64,000 bases of DNA from Malaya genurostris (taxonomy: Eukaryota; Arthropoda; Insecta; Diptera; Culicidae), in the NCBI RefSeq assembly GCF_030247185.1, contig NC_080571.1:105669128-105733127 (forward strand). Reading direction: 5' to 3'. Position numbers and translations under genes: made by a program. Shown piece after piece: positions 12,501 to 23,914 of the stretch. The notes under the pieces were generated by a model. The model was given only the letters and a program-made list of their open reading frames with translations. It was not told where the DNA came from and searched no databases. Position 1 is the stretch's first letter. Each line of letters opens with the position of its first letter.

Positions 12501-13235
12501 ATGGAAAGATCCAGTGCAGGAATCCGTGTCATTTCTCCCGTATTCAAAATGGTCATATTGAAGTTATCGCAAAGATCATAGATCAAAGTTGATCTGTTAT
12601 TATCATGAAGACAGCCGCATCCCGTACCATGAGAGTTAAAGTCTCCTAAAACTAACGTTGGAGCAGGAAGGAGAGTTATGAGGTCGCAAAACCGTCGGTA
12701 CCCAATCGAGGCTCTTGGGGGACTGTAGACGGAAGCAATGCAAAGGTCTTTGCCTTTCAGTGTAACTTGACATGCGACAACTTCAATATCTGGTATCGAG
12801 GGGAGGTTAATACGATGAAAGGAATAGCACTTTTTGATCCCTAAAAGTACTCCTCCGTACGGGGTTTCTCGATCCCAGCGAATAATGTTAAAATCGTGGA
12901 AGTTGAGGGGTATTTCAGAAGTTAACCATGATTCACATAAAGCAAATGCGTCACATTGTAAGTTGTTTATTAGGAATCTATAAGAATCTATTTTAGGAAT
13001 GATACTTCAGCATTTCCACTGTAAAACAGTGATCTAATCCGTAATCTCTTTCAATGATTTAGCCATTGAAGGATATAATCGCTAAAAGGAGGGGCCATTT
13101 TGCAGTCAACTGCTTCGAAAATGATTCAACTGTGGGTATAACAGCTATCACAATGCTTTCAAAAGGATCAGGCATGTTGAAAGTAGATAGGATCCACTCC
13201 ACGATGTCGGAAAATTTTATAAACCCAGCACTGCA
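9519..13235 (-). mobile_element. Decayed LINE, same family as 22160-28195
   Basis: Collinear on the minus strand with the full-length element: ORF1 C-terminus (13059-13235, ending ...AKWPLLLAIISFNG), then an ORF2 carrying endonuclease (SDHLPIV near 12440), RT (KGAFDSV near 11440, LADD near 11180), and RNase H (FYTDGS near 10355, TDSLSS near 10170, PGNEKADS near 10010) in several frames. The 5' end is lost inside ORF1. It is broken by frameshifts near 10645, 11366 and 11600-11660, stops, an in-frame 42-bp deletion just after LADD, and a 21-bp deletion in the endonuclease. The last codons differ from the other copy and end with TAG at 9521-9519. A doubled TTACATCCG follows near 9490. Confidence 0.88.
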
Positions 13236-13239
13236 CACT

Positions 13240-13990
13240 TTCATACAGATTTCGAGAGTATTATACACCCAAGCAATACAGATCACTTTCGAATCGGGAT
13301 CCCATGTATTGGTTATTAATTTCATCATACAAATATTCGTGAATAGCCAAAACAGTCCAAGAAGAATCTGTCGGACGATGCTAAGAGTCTTTTAGCTGGT
13401 TAAGAACATTGTCAGCTATCATAAAATAAATACAAATAACTAAAAAATGAGTTTTGATCATACTTTTCTCTAGCAAAAAATGACGTAACTTAATTCGATT
13501 TAATGATTGCTTTTTTAAAGTCGTGACAAAACCGTTACCAAACTATTCAATTTATAGACTTCGATGTGCAAAATAAATCATATTTTGTGGCAAGTACCAT
13601 AGTAATGAAAATATACTGAAATCTGATATGACATGAAGTGAACCTTATCATTGCAAATGTCAAGGACAAGAATATTTGAAAAGAACATATCTCGCTTGCA
13701 GACGATCGCAGACGAGTAATTCAACCACGGTATGAAAGCTTTTATCAAGTAGTTTAATATGTAAGTAGTCTCATCTGCACCTTTCTGCGCCTTTTGATGA
13801 TCGACAAGTTGAAATTTTGTAATAAAAAACATGAAAAATGGCTCTATTTCATTAAACTGAAATGATAGCAGCATAGTATGTTTGAGAAAGTTGTGTAGTT
13901 TTTAATGATGAAAAACTTTGTAGAACTTGAAAAACTCATATAAATTGAAAATATATATGTTTTCATACAAAAACTGGTTTTAGGACACTC
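13240..13990. other. Unassigned sequence upstream of the truncated LINE
   Basis: No homology to the 5' part of the LINE at 22.2 kb is visible beyond about 13235. Only short shadow frames. Confidence 0.35.
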
Positions 13991-14288
13991 TTTTCAGAAA
14001 ATACATTATATCATGAATTACACTCAAGTTACGGGAATAGTATCTTCAGTAAATTTGTTTGAAATAACTTTCTGAACAATTTTGTCGAAATAACTTAGCC
14101 CCTATGTTGGCCCTGAACTAAAATAATATTTTTATCTCACTTTTAGGGGGATCAATCACATAAATAAAATTTGCCAAAAGATGGCGTCTATCATTCTGAG
14201 TAACTTTGCTGAAGATATTCTACCTCAAAAACCACGTTCCTATCAGTTATCAATTAGGAGCGTGAAATTGCGCTTTTGAACCACTGTG
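13990..14288 (-). mobile_element. Non-autonomous element end with CACTGTG terminus
   Basis: The end at 14288 reads, on the minus strand, CACAGTGGTTCAAAAGCG, and is closely similar to the plus-strand end at 61731 (CACAGTGGTTCAAAACAT) for about 40 bp. The inside is AT-rich, with phrases such as 'aagatggcgtctatcattctgagtaac'. The opposite end was not found, so extent is a guess. Confidence 0.35.
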
Positions 14289-14299
14289 CACTGGTCTGA

Positions 14300-15500
14300 T
14301 TCTCTGACTGATCTCGTGGAACACTGAGGGGTTTCGATGTTCCAGGAAGTGCTGGATACTCCTTGTCGGATCGGAGCACTAAAATATGTCTTAAAACTAA
14401 AAACTATTTCGTAGATGAAAATCATTTCGTCTTAAAATTACAGATTTTGTCAAAAAATATGAAAATGATAAGTGTGAAATTTAATTCAATTGTTTCTGAG
14501 TTATGACCAAAACTGAATAAAAAAGATTTCACTCATAATCTGATTCATTGTCTGGTTTAGAAGAGCAACCCGGGAAGAAATGATTTGCAAACCAATAACA
14601 AATTTTATTATTAGAACCAAACATCTCGAAGGTAGAAATTATCATTGCTCAGTTTGAAACAAGAGTTAAAATATCAAAAATCATAACAAAATCTGCTTGA
14701 GAAAATAGCAACAAAATATAAAATTCTGTCATTGTAATATCAAACCAAGATCAAAATATTCAGAAGACGAATTTTTCAGTTATTTGATATTTTGAAATTC
14801 AGAATAGAATAATATCATGAACATTTCTCTTATTCGATTCTGCAGTTTATTAAATTGAAAACAGATCTACTTGGTCAATTGTGTTTAATGAAATTGGAAT
14901 ACCTCATCGATAACTAAATAATATATAATAACTAATTTTGATACTAAGCAGATATTGTACAATTTCTTGATTTCTTCGATGAAATATCAAGAAAATATCA
15001 AGTATCACTATGACAGCACAGACGTAAAGTTAATGTTATTTGCAAAACACTTTGTATTTGGCACCGTAGTGCCACGTCTTTACTAACGTGCCGAACGAAA
15101 ACATTGAAAACATAGTGACAGGATTCCAAATCAGGCCAGAATAGCAACCCGTAAAAAATAACCCGTAAAAAAATAAACCATTGATTTTACAGCATAAACA
15201 ATTGATTCACAATTAGATATATGGATTACAATATATTTTATTGTATCTTGACAAGTTTTTTTTCATTTCCAACGATTCAATATATTGTTTCTACGATTCT
15301 ACAATTGAATTTATTGTACACATGGTGTTTCAAACAATATGCAAACTGTACATTTTATTGTTTCCCAAGAAAACATGTATGAGAAAACTTTATGATTTGA
15401 ACTGTTACGATACTTAACAACCTATACATTCTATTGTAAAAAGCATTTTCACAATTAATTGAATAGTGTATAACAATACATTAAAATATTTTTCAATTGT
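14300..15500. other. AT-rich unassigned stretch
   Basis: No recognisable gene. Positions 15050-15110 resemble part of the MITE family at 2.56-2.85 kb ('gtgccgaacgaaaac'). Confidence 0.35.
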
Positions 15501-16020
15501 CAAAGCAAAATTGTGGAAGGTTTTGTAACAGCAAATCGTATTGTTTTTCTACAATATTTTTCATTCAGGAAGGAATCGCCATGGTTGAGTGGGACTAGTA
15601 ACGATCGCTTCTTTACGCATTATTTACGATATTTCCCATTGTTTACCGTTCCGGTAGTGATGAAGCTTGTTTCGCTTTCAGCCTTCCTGGCTGTTGTTAA
15701 ACGTGTATTGAAAGACTTAAAATGGATTATGGACAATGATAGTAGGAAAACCAAGCTTTTCTGTAAATTTTCTTACTGACAGATCCGGATTTTCATTGCG
15801 ACCGCACACAATTGCTTTCCGCACACAATTGCTTTCCGCACATGCTCTTCTTTCGATGCCATATTAGATTTAAAAGCTTGTAGTATAACCAAAATTGATT
15901 TTACTCAATGAATAGACACACGTTCATCAGTCTGCGATATATTTCACGCGTTGATAATGTATTTCCAGAGATATACATATTTAGGAGAGTCCAGATTTTG
16001 TCACGAACAAGCCTTAGGCT
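15500..16020 (-). pseudogene. 5' part of a Tc1/mariner transposase (ITmD37E-like) with 5' UTR
   Basis: On the minus strand a reading frame starts near 15862 with MASKEEHVRKAIVCG; after it come NENPDLSVRK and a helix-turn-helix-like ...EKLGFP. A 17-bp tandem duplication (CGGAAAGCAATTGTGTG) disrupts the frame just after the start. Later residues are degraded. The upstream sequence to about 16015 (GTCACGAACAAGCCTTAG end) matches the flank of the mariner at 47071, which allows that other copy to be recognised. No catalytic domain is left in this copy. Confidence 0.55.
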
Positions 16021-16269
16021 GTGTTTCAAATCGGTTTTAAATTTTATTATGCAACATGCTGGATTATAAAGCTACACATTCGATTTTCACTGAAAATATA
16101 TTACTGTTATGAAACAGATCAAATTTTCCATAGTGTTCGATGTTTTGCAGTTGCTACTTTTTCCGGTAGCTCGGCCACCAATGGAAATTGACCCTCAATG
16201 TAAATTTATCTTTCTGAGCAGTCTAGATAGCCGTGTAGTGTCGGTAGCGGTTCTCAACTGGCTAAGAAT

Positions 16270-16410
16270 AACACTACGGTTCAACTGTCCCGGTGGTATA
16301 AGTCCACCAAATAGGTAAGCCGTGTGGCATCCGGCGGTATTATTTCAACCAAGAATTGATCCACTGGTTTCCTGTTCCATGTCGTAAAAGGCCACTACAA
16401 CGGGAGCTCG
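16270..16410 (+). repeat. LINE 3' UTR fragment
   Basis: Shares 'gtggaatccggcgg', 'aaccaagaattgatccactgg' and 'ccatgtcgtaaaagg' with 62560-62715. These blocks recur at the 3' end of mosquito LINE copies; here only the tail is left. Confidence 0.5.
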
Positions 16411-16599
16411 AAAGTCAAGGTGTATTTCCGTTCCGATGATTGAATGACTAAGAGAAGCAATCGTAAACGAAACATTTGTGGACTTTGCCCTTGTGGAGCT
16501 GAAAACTCTGTGTCACAATTAGACTGATTAATTGAAGGCATAGACAGCAAATTTGTCTATTTTTCGGCATATTTTCCTTATAACAGGTCTTCGCCAAGC

Positions 16600-16800
16600 G
16601 ATGACTTCATATTATACGAACTCCATTAGGGCAATATGTGATATGTAACTGTCCCGCATTGACGCAACTACGTATCCGGGTTTTTGGCTCTTCATACATG
16701 GTTGAATCTGTGTATGGTGAGCTAAAATTGAAAGATATTCCATCGTTTCTCATCCAATGTGGTAAGGAGCAATATTCAGAGGAGTTCATCGTTCTTCCTG
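16600..16800 (+). pseudogene. C-terminal fragment of a LINE reverse transcriptase
   Basis: The plus-strand frame reads VICNCPALTQLRIRVFG followed by ...GELKLKDIPSFLIQCGKE. A C-x-C motif followed by a Leu/Arg-rich tail resembles the zinc-binding C-terminus after the RT/RNase H of insect LINEs. No RT core is present upstream, so this is a 5'-truncated remnant. Family assignment is from recall of such tails, not from a search. Confidence 0.5.
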
Positions 16801-16859
16801 GAGTGAACGAGTCCCTTCTGTTTCGAGAAAAGTAAGTAAGACTATAGTAGAACAATTTG

Positions 16860-18920
16860 AGCTTCTTAGGTCAATATTTCACGTTAATTAGAATAGTGCG
16901 TTTTTGATAAATTCAACTTCGAAAATTATTCAGTCTTAAAAAACACTAGATCATGGTTTTTCTGATGAAAGTCATTGAATTTACCCATATAAATTTATCT
17001 CCTAGATTCAACCGTTCTAGATTTATTCAAATACTTATATTTGAAAGTTTGAGTTTGAACGATTTTTGTTGAACAGCATCGTTTTTCTCCAAATCGTTCT
17101 AACTCGGAAACTGTTATTTGTACAAAAAAGTCTCTAAGAAGTACAGTTTTGCAATGACTGAGTGTAAACATATATTGAAAGAGCTAAATCAATGATAAAC
17201 TCACAAAAAATATGATTTTTTTTTTTAAAGATACGCTCAGAGGGAGAACACAAACCTGCTTTCTAATGCAATCAGCGCATACGCGTTTGACCATTTCTGC
17301 CACCCTGAGCTGTGGTAGACACAGTTCTACTCATCTTTTCTGTGAGTGTGAGGCTTCTTCAGTATATATTTCCAGTTAGTCATTGCAAAACTGAACTTAG
17401 TTATGGCGACTGGTGACAAATTAAAGGCATTTGCACAATTTCTTGATAAACAAAAATGGTCACTTGACTTGAACACTAGAATCAACGGATCAAAATCAAT
17501 AAATTTGCATGCCCTTGGCATCGAAAAAACTTACGTAGTGTGCCTTAATAAACATATTCTTAAACAAAAAATAAATTTGCTTATAGTGACCTTCCTTCTA
17601 GAAATATCCGTTATAGAAATATTTCGACATAAAATGCAAAGAGCTTAGAATTTTGCTGAATTGCGCAGTTTTAACAAGTTAAAAATAATTATTTATTTAA
17701 TTTGTAATTTTTCTTCTCGTATATGTAGATTTGTTATGTGAAACGCATTTACTATGAACAAATCGATAGTCCCACGACAAAAGGGCCTAACTGCAAATGA
17801 GAGCCTCTCTTTGTTTACTTTCTTTTTTGATTATTACGGAGCCATTATTGCAAATTCTCTAAAGTTTCCAATATAAATGGAAAGCTTGTAGTTTTATCTT
17901 GAAAGTTTTGCGGTGGGACGGTCGAAATATATTACTTCTTATATGTCAAATCATATTTCATTGTTAAAATAATATTTTTCGGTAAAACCCAAAATGTTTT
18001 GCTAATACCTTTTTAGTTTTCAAAAAGGCGCTAATAAAATTAACATCAAACGTTGGTTTTTATAACAGGCTTAAAATAGAAATATTGAAAAAAAATGGAT
18101 ACGTTTTAGCTGTTCGGTTAGTTTACTAACTCCAGGAAAAGCATCTATCTATTTAGCAGTATCATAAAGCCCCTAATCGATTTCCTTTTACTTCTTCTAG
18201 AACTTTCCTGAGTTACAACGGTTTGATAAAAGGGCATGCAAAATACATCCCCTCCTTTCAAAAAACGGGTTTGAGTCGAATTGGTCTCTCATGTCAACAA
18301 GTCAACCGTGGTGATTGGTCACGTTGAAAACAAAAAGAACTTTGGTAAGGTAGAAACATATTAAAGCATTCTAATAAAATCTAGTTTTTATATGGGATAT
18401 ACAGAATTCGACTGGAACCACAAGTCGTTTAGAATAAGTTAAACGGTTGTTCGCATTCGGTAAAATCGGACGGTTGTCGTACAATACAAATGACGAACAA
18501 ACGAATGATGTGAAAATGAGTAAAACCACAGAAAACATATATACAGACTTGCATATAAAGTGTGTGTAAAATTTGCTCAACCAGCGTGACGAATACTTGC
18601 AGATGTCACCGCTATCGACACTATTTTGGGTGCAACATTCTCATCACGACATTTTTGTGGGTGCTACATTCTCTTCACAAACAATTTTTGGTAAACCGTG
18701 TGACAAGTGTTTAAATTGTTGTAGTTGGAACAGACAGACGAAAAAAAACTCTGCCACCAAATTGCAAACAGTGTGAATTAAAAAAGTACGTTTTGTCATA
18801 TACTACATGGAATAAAAAGTGACGGGCCTCTCACAGAAAAGACGTGAATAGTTTCGAACCGTGTATATTTTTGTTGAGAACAAGCCTCTAGATGGCCCAA
18901 CACAAGTGTTTGAATAACAG
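16860..18920. other. Unassigned AT-rich sequence
   Basis: No recognisable gene. Contains unattributed repeats, such as the 'gtcccacgacaaaagggcc' block at 17770. Nothing with splice signals plus open frame that I would defend. Confidence 0.35.
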
Positions 18921-18929
18921 CTGAACGTG

Positions 18930-19328
18930 TCAGACGAGTTCTGGTTTTCATCAAGCTATGCAAAAAGATGCAACAGCGCATTTATGCATAAAAGCAACGG
19001 TGAAATTGAACGATTTGCGGTATGGAATGGTCTACCATCCTCCGTATTATCCAGACCTGACCCCCAGCGACTATCATCTATCTCCAAACCTGGAAAGGTT
19101 TCTCCAGAGAAAGAAGCTTTCGTCGAATGCTGAGGTCATTGCAGAGACGGAAGCCTATTTTGAAGGCCTTGACAAATCTTTTTTTTTCAAAGGACATCAA
19201 AATGTTGGAGGACCGATAAGTCAAGTGTATCGCTATCGTAGATGGAGATTATACAGAAGAATAAACAAGTTTTCATGGTAAAAAACTACTTTTTCTTTGT
19301 TAGGCCCGGGACTTCTCATTACATGTAG
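18930..19328 (+). pseudogene. C-terminal part of a mariner (DD34D) transposase
   Basis: The frame 18958-19281 gives ATVKLNDLRYGMVYHPP, then YPDLTPSDYHL with the third catalytic Asp, then EVIAETEAYFEGLDKSF. The HQDN second catalytic block is damaged (HQAMQKDATAH) and the last 20 codons are frameshifted. A CCCGGGACTTCTCATTAC block at 19308-19325 looks like a decayed mariner right end. The 5' half of the element is not recognisable. Confidence 0.65.
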
Positions 19329-19402
19329 TACGTGATTTACTATTGTATCTGCAGAACTACCAGTAAGAGTCTGAATTACAGTTCGCTTGTTCATCTCATC
19401 CA

Positions 19403-20371
19403 AGTCAGTCGATAAAACAAAACCGCTTACGTTCGGGACGGAAGAAACAAAGTACAGCAATGTGTAGTGAACAATAGAACGATCTCGAAATGAGTGAACC
19501 AAACGAACAAAAGCTACCACCGACACGAAAGAATATAATTGTTGTTGACTTCAGGCAGTGCAAAGTTCGACCTTCGATACGAGAACTTGAAGGTTTGCTT
19601 AAGGAGCAAATGCATCTTGACATCAAACGTGTGCATTTACTTCAATGCATTAAGACCAATAATGTTGTTTATATCCAGTTCTACAATGAGTTGGATGCAA
19701 TTCAATTCGCTAAAGACAATAATAATGGGCACTATGTGGAGCATGAAAATATCAAGTACAACATTCCAGTATATATGGAAGATAGTGCTATAGAAGTGTG
19801 TGTGCATGATCTTCCCTCAAGCGTCATCGATCCTTATATTCGCAAAACTATGTCCCAATACGGAGAGATTCTCTCTATCGAAAAAGAAAAGTGGAAGAAT
19901 TTTTTCCCCGATATTCTAAATGGCGTACATTTGTTACGCGTGCGCTTGAGGAGGCCTATACAAGAATCCCGTGGTTAAGGAGACAACTACACCAAAGGAC
20001 AACGGTGCTTCCTTCACACCAACCCCAATCAACCCCAGTACACCTGTGACAGTCATCAACAACAATGAAGCATCCCCTTCAACGAAACCATCCAACGTAT
20101 CCCCTATAGAACAAAGTACACCATACTGCAGTTAACAACTTACCATCCAACCAACCAACAACTGCAAACAATGTACAACAAGACGCATCTACAGCAACTA
20201 GCAACGAAATCAACAACAATACTACCGATGCGGCAATGAATGACGAGACGAACCGCGAACAAACTGCCCCTCCAACACACAAAAAAAATTATCTAAAAAC
20301 TCAGCTAAATCGGCCACGTAAAGCTTGTACGCAAATAAGCCTCAATAAAATATCTTTTAAATAAAAAAAAC
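19403..20371 (+). mobile_element. ORF1-only LINE-derived retroposon with polyA end
   Basis: Starts near an insect initiator-like TCAGTCG, holds one gag-like ORF (19490-19978), then a Thr/Pro/Asn-rich second frame, and ends with AATAAA (20344-20349) and an A-rich tail. There is no endonuclease or RT. It lies directly between the mariner remnant and the start of a dispersed repeat. The 5' edge is approximate and no TSD was found. Confidence 0.5.
19490..19978 (+). CDS. LINE ORF1 (gag-like) protein, internally deleted
   Basis: A 162-aa ORF. Residues about 15-90 and 95-150 look like two RRM-like folds (RKNIIVVDFRQCK..., VVYIQFYNELDAIQFA; then IEVCVHDLPSSVIDPYI, YGEILSIEKEKW). This pattern is known from gag-like ORF1 proteins of insect LINEs. 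The expected CCHC knuckles after the ...RLRRPI block are missing: the frame runs into ESRG and stops. A Thr/Pro-rich tail (PTPINPSTPVTVINNN) follows in a different frame, which suggests a deletion that joined the two ends. ORF1 proteins bind element RNA; this one would probably be defective. Confidence 0.55.
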   Translation: MSEPNEQKLPPTRKNIIVVDFRQCKVRPSIRELEGLLKEQMHLDIKRVHLLQCIKTNNVVYIQFYNELDAIQFAKDNNNGHYVEHENIKYNIPVYMEDSAIEVCVHDLPSSVIDPYIRKTMSQYGEILSIEKEKWKNFFPDILNGVHLLRVRLRRPIQESRG

Positions 20372-20379
20372 CTGTTTTA

Positions 20380-21540
20380 ATCCACCTAGTGGTGTAATGA
20401 TGCCTTTCTCATATCAATCATACTATCATATATAATACTGTGGTATTCTTCAAAATAATTCTCTGCGATTCTTGAAAGAATAACCGAAATCGGTTTGTTT
20501 GACCGTCTACTGACTATCAATTGGAAAAGATTTGAGGTCGATTTAGAATTTTTTTAAAGGTTTTTCCCCATTTTCAGTGATGGTATACAATTTTTAACAC
20601 ACTTTACCCTATATTTCCGGATCCGGAAGTCGGATCCGCATGAATTCAGGAATTACGCATGGGACCACAGGACCTTTCATTTGAATCTAAGTTTGTGAAA
20701 ATCGGTCGCGCCATCTATGAGAAAAGTTAGAACACATATTTTCTTTTTTTTTGCACATTTTACCCCATAACTCCCGAACCAAAAGTCGGATTCAAATAAA
20801 ATTCAGGAATTTTGTATGGAACCTTAAGACATTTCATTTGAATCTAAGTTTGTGAAAATCGGTTCAGCCATCTCTGAGAAAAATTAGTGCACTTATTTTA
20901 ACAATTTATTGCACACTTTACCCCATAATTCCGGAACCGGAAGTCGGATCCAAATTATATTCAGGAATTTTGTATGGGACCACAAGACCTTTCATTTGAA
21001 TCTAAGTTTGTGAAAATCGGTCGCGCCATCTATGAGGAAAGTTAGTACACATATTTTCTTTTTTTTTGCACATTTTACCTCATAACTCCCGAACCGGAAG
21101 TCGGATCCAAATAATATTCAGGAATTTGGTATGGGACCACAAGACCTTTCATTTGAACCTAAGTTTGTGAAAATCGGTTCAGCCATCTCTGAGAAAAGTT
21201 AGTGCACTTATTTTCACAATTTTTTGCACATTTTACCCCATAATTCCGGAACCGGAAGTCGGATCCAAATAATATTCAGGAATTTTGTATGGGACCACAA
21301 GACCTTCCATTTGAATCTAAGTTTGTGAAAATCGGTTCAGCCATCTCCGAGAAAAGTTAGTGCAAAAAAACGTTACATACACACATACGCACATACACAC
21401 ACATACACACACACACATACACACACACACACAGACATTTTGCGTACTCGACGAACTGAGTCGAATGGTATATGACACTTGGCCCTCCGGGCCTCGGTTC
21501 AAAAGTCGGTTTTCACAGTGATTGCATAACCTTTCTATAT
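20380..21540 (+). repeat. Mosquito dispersed repeat with five ~157-bp tandem units
   Basis: Starts with 'aatccacctagtggtgtaatgatgc' and ends with 'gactcgacgaactgagtcg' like sequence and 'cctttctatatgaga'. The block AA(T/C)CTAAGTTTGTGAAAATC recurs at 20684, 20841, 20999, 21156 and 21314 (spacing 157-158). Each unit carries CCGGAACCGGAAGTCGGATC, GGGACCACAAGACC and TCAGCCATCTCTGAGAAAA. A CA-rich microsatellite (21375-21435) sits before the 3' block. Fragments occur at 2.4, 4.1, 42.5, 43.1 and 63.7 kb. Confidence 0.8.
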
Positions 21541-21544
21541 GAGA

Positions 21545-21975
21545 GTCTGAATTTTAAATCTGTATTCTAGAACTGTAATCTGAACGGATTCTAGAACTGA
21601 TTTCTGGGTTGAAACTGAATTCTTAATCTGAGTTCTGGAACTGAGTTCCGAACCAGTTTTCTGGAATAGAAATCGGAGCAGATTTCTTGACCTGAGTTTT
21701 GCATCTGAAATTGAATTCTGGACTGGGATTTTGCAGCTGAAGTTTGGGACTGAATTCCGGACCCGAAAATCAATTCGGAATTTGAGTTCTGGAGCTGAAT
21801 TCCAAACCAGGATTCTGGAACTGTGCTCTGAACCTAGATTCTGGAATTCTGGACATGAATTCTTGAGCTGAGTTCCGGACCAGGAACTGAATTCTGACCC
21901 TTGATACTATATCTGAGTTCTGGTACTAAGCTCTGGAATTCTGGATTCGAAAACTGATTCCTTGTCATTCAGGTT
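21545..21975 (+). repeat. Degenerate minisatellite of 'attctggaactga' units
   Basis: Repeated variants of a ~12-24-bp motif (ATTCTGGAACTGA, TTCCGGACCTGA). The same type of array resumes at 28250-28420, beyond the full-length LINE. Confidence 0.6.
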
Positions 21976-22147
21976 TTGGTACCTCATGGGTACCGGTTTC
22001 TACTAGAGTGCATATAACAATTTTTAATTGTTTTACGTTTTGCATTCAGCTCATCAGTGCATTAGTAGATTATATTGGACTGCTGATGTCACCTCACAGA
22101 TCAACATAATCCGCTAAGCAGACGTAAAGTGCAATGCCTATCCTGAC

Positions 22148-22159
22148 GTCTCAAACGAA
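22148..22159. repeat. Left target-site duplication of full-length LINE
   Basis: GTCTCAAACGAA, identical to 28196-28207. The host sequence is a damaged copy of the 'ctgacgt...gaacgaaaac' repeat seen at 2.7 and 15.1 kb. Confidence 0.85.
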
Positions 22160-22555
22160 GATTCCTTTCGTGACCGTCGTATCGATCGGATGGTAGTTTG
22201 CATTAGAGCAGCTGTGCGTTAATCCATTCTAATCCGTTTCAAGGTCATTTAATATCAGATCTTTTGTTCGTGAGCTTGTGCAGTAGATCAATACAGAATA
22301 AACAATAAATACCGTTAGACAGTGCCGGGTGCTATTGTGTTAAAACAATAAGAACAGTGAACCGACGTTTAGTGTGGTGCCGTGAACCGGTGCTGTGTGC
22401 ATATTTATTCTCGGAGGTCGTTGTAACTAACGCTTGGCCTCAGCGGCCGAGTTGCTACGGATCATTAGCTAAGTATAATATTTTTTCCCTTCGTGTCCCT
22501 TTATCGTCTTATATTTTGACTCCCCCTATAATTTGCGCGGAACCTCAACCGCGCT

Positions 22556-23914
22556 ATGGCAAGTCCATTAAATTCTCCCCTGCCCCCCGAAGATAAAATG
22601 GAAACAGATTTTAAATCTGCCCCAAATAGTAAGACTCACCGGGTTAAACAGTATCCCGAAGAGCCTTCACCCTCGGCCGGCCTTTATGTGGTTTATTTTC
22701 GGACCAAAGAGAAGAATAAACCGCTTAATATTTTGAAAATATCTAAAGACTTGGAGTCGAAATATACAACATTGAAATTTATTTCAAAAATTCGTCCCGA
22801 TAAGCTCAGGGTCTCGTTGACCAGTCTGAAACATGCTAATGAGATCGCTCGAAACGATCACTTTACGCGGGACTACCGCGTTTATATACCAGCTCGCGAA
22901 GTCGAGATAGACGGAGTGATCACGGATCCAAGTCTGACATGCGAGGACATTCTCAAACATGGGGTCGGATGTTTTAAAGATCCCTTGCTTAAGAATGTCA
23001 AGATACTGGACTGCAAACGTTTGCATTCAGTATCGATCGCCGCGGATGGGACAAAGTCTTATCCCCACTCGGACTCGTATCGGGTGACCTTCTCCGGCTC
23101 GGCTTTGCCGAAATTCGTTCTCCTGGCCAGGGTTCGTCTACCTGTACGACTTTTCGTACCACGGGTAATGAATTGCACTAGTTGTCAACAACTAGGACAC
23201 ACAGCTTCCCATTGTGGAAATCGGCCCCGCTGCTCGAAGTGTGGAGAGAGTCATGCGGATGGCGTTTGCGACAGAGACATTGAAAAGTGTCTTTACTGTG
23301 GGGCGGCCCCGCATGACCTCACAGCATGTTCTGCGTATAAATTGCGTGGAGATCATTTGAAACGATCTCTCAAGCAACGATCAAACCGCTCGTTCGCAGA
23401 AATGCTGAAAATCGCCACACCACCTGAACAGAACCCCTACACCTGTTTGTCTGCGGACGATTGCGACTCTGACGATCCTCAAGAAGGTACATCTTCAACT
23501 GTCCCTCGTAGTTTTAGGAAGAGGAAAAATATATCATCTCCTAAACTCCCTAGAAAGGGTTCGAAGATATCTCTTGAAGGCCCTCCAAAAGTAACAGCAG
23601 AAGGAAGTGTTGGTAAAAAAAACGAAAAGAAGAAGCGAAAAACTCCTAGTTCCGGAGACTTGAAATCGGAGAAAGAATATCCAACACTTCCGGGGACACC
23701 CAAAACCCCGAAAGTCCCCAAGGAACCAGAAAACACATCAAGTGCTGGACTTGTAAAATTCAGTGACATTGTGGACTTTATATTTTCCGTCTTCAACATT
23801 TCTGACCCCCTAAAAGGTATTTTGATGACTTTCCTGCCAAAAGTTAAAATGTTTTTGATGCAGCTGACTGCAAAATGGCCCCTCCTCTCAGCAATCGTTT
23901 CCTTCGATGGCTAA
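22556..23914 (+). CDS. LINE ORF1: gag-like nucleic-acid-binding protein, three CCHC knuckles
   Basis: 452 aa, intact. Residues 42-200 form the gag-like/RRM region (GLYVVYFRTKEKNKPL...). Three zinc knuckles follow: C207-C210-H215-C220, C226-C229-H233-C238 and C245-C248-H253-C258. A Lys/Ser-rich linker (about 310-400) and a hydrophobic C-terminal segment (about 405-452, ...SDIVDFIFSVFNISDPLKGI) close the protein. Known role in the family: packaging of element RNA into RNPs. The ATG at 22556 is chosen because the gag-like region starts right after it. The stop overlaps the ORF2 start (ATGGCTAA). Confidence 0.9.
   Translation: MASPLNSPLPPEDKMETDFKSAPNSKTHRVKQYPEEPSPSAGLYVVYFRTKEKNKPLNILKISKDLESKYTTLKFISKIRPDKLRVSLTSLKHANEIARNDHFTRDYRVYIPAREVEIDGVITDPSLTCEDILKHGVGCFKDPLLKNVKILDCKRLHSVSIAADGTKSYPHSDSYRVTFSGSALPKFVLLARVRLPVRLFVPRVMNCTSCQQLGHTASHCGNRPRCSKCGESHADGVCDRDIEKCLYCGAAPHDLTACSAYKLRGDHLKRSLKQRSNRSFAEMLKIATPPEQNPYTCLSADDCDSDDPQEGTSSTVPRSFRKRKNISSPKLPRKGSKISLEGPPKVTAEGSVGKKNEKKKRKTPSSGDLKSEKEYPTLPGTPKTPKVPKEPENTSSAGLVKFSDIVDFIFSVFNISDPLKGILMTFLPKVKMFLMQLTAKWPLLSAIVSFDG

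Noticed and set aside
20580..21360. CRISPR-like array
   Set aside because: Units of ~157 bp are similar along their whole length with no repeat-spacer alternation; an ordinary eukaryotic tandem repeat.
22357..22596. Open frame across the LINE 5' UTR
   Set aside because: Starts without ATG, overlaps ORF1 in another frame, no family features.
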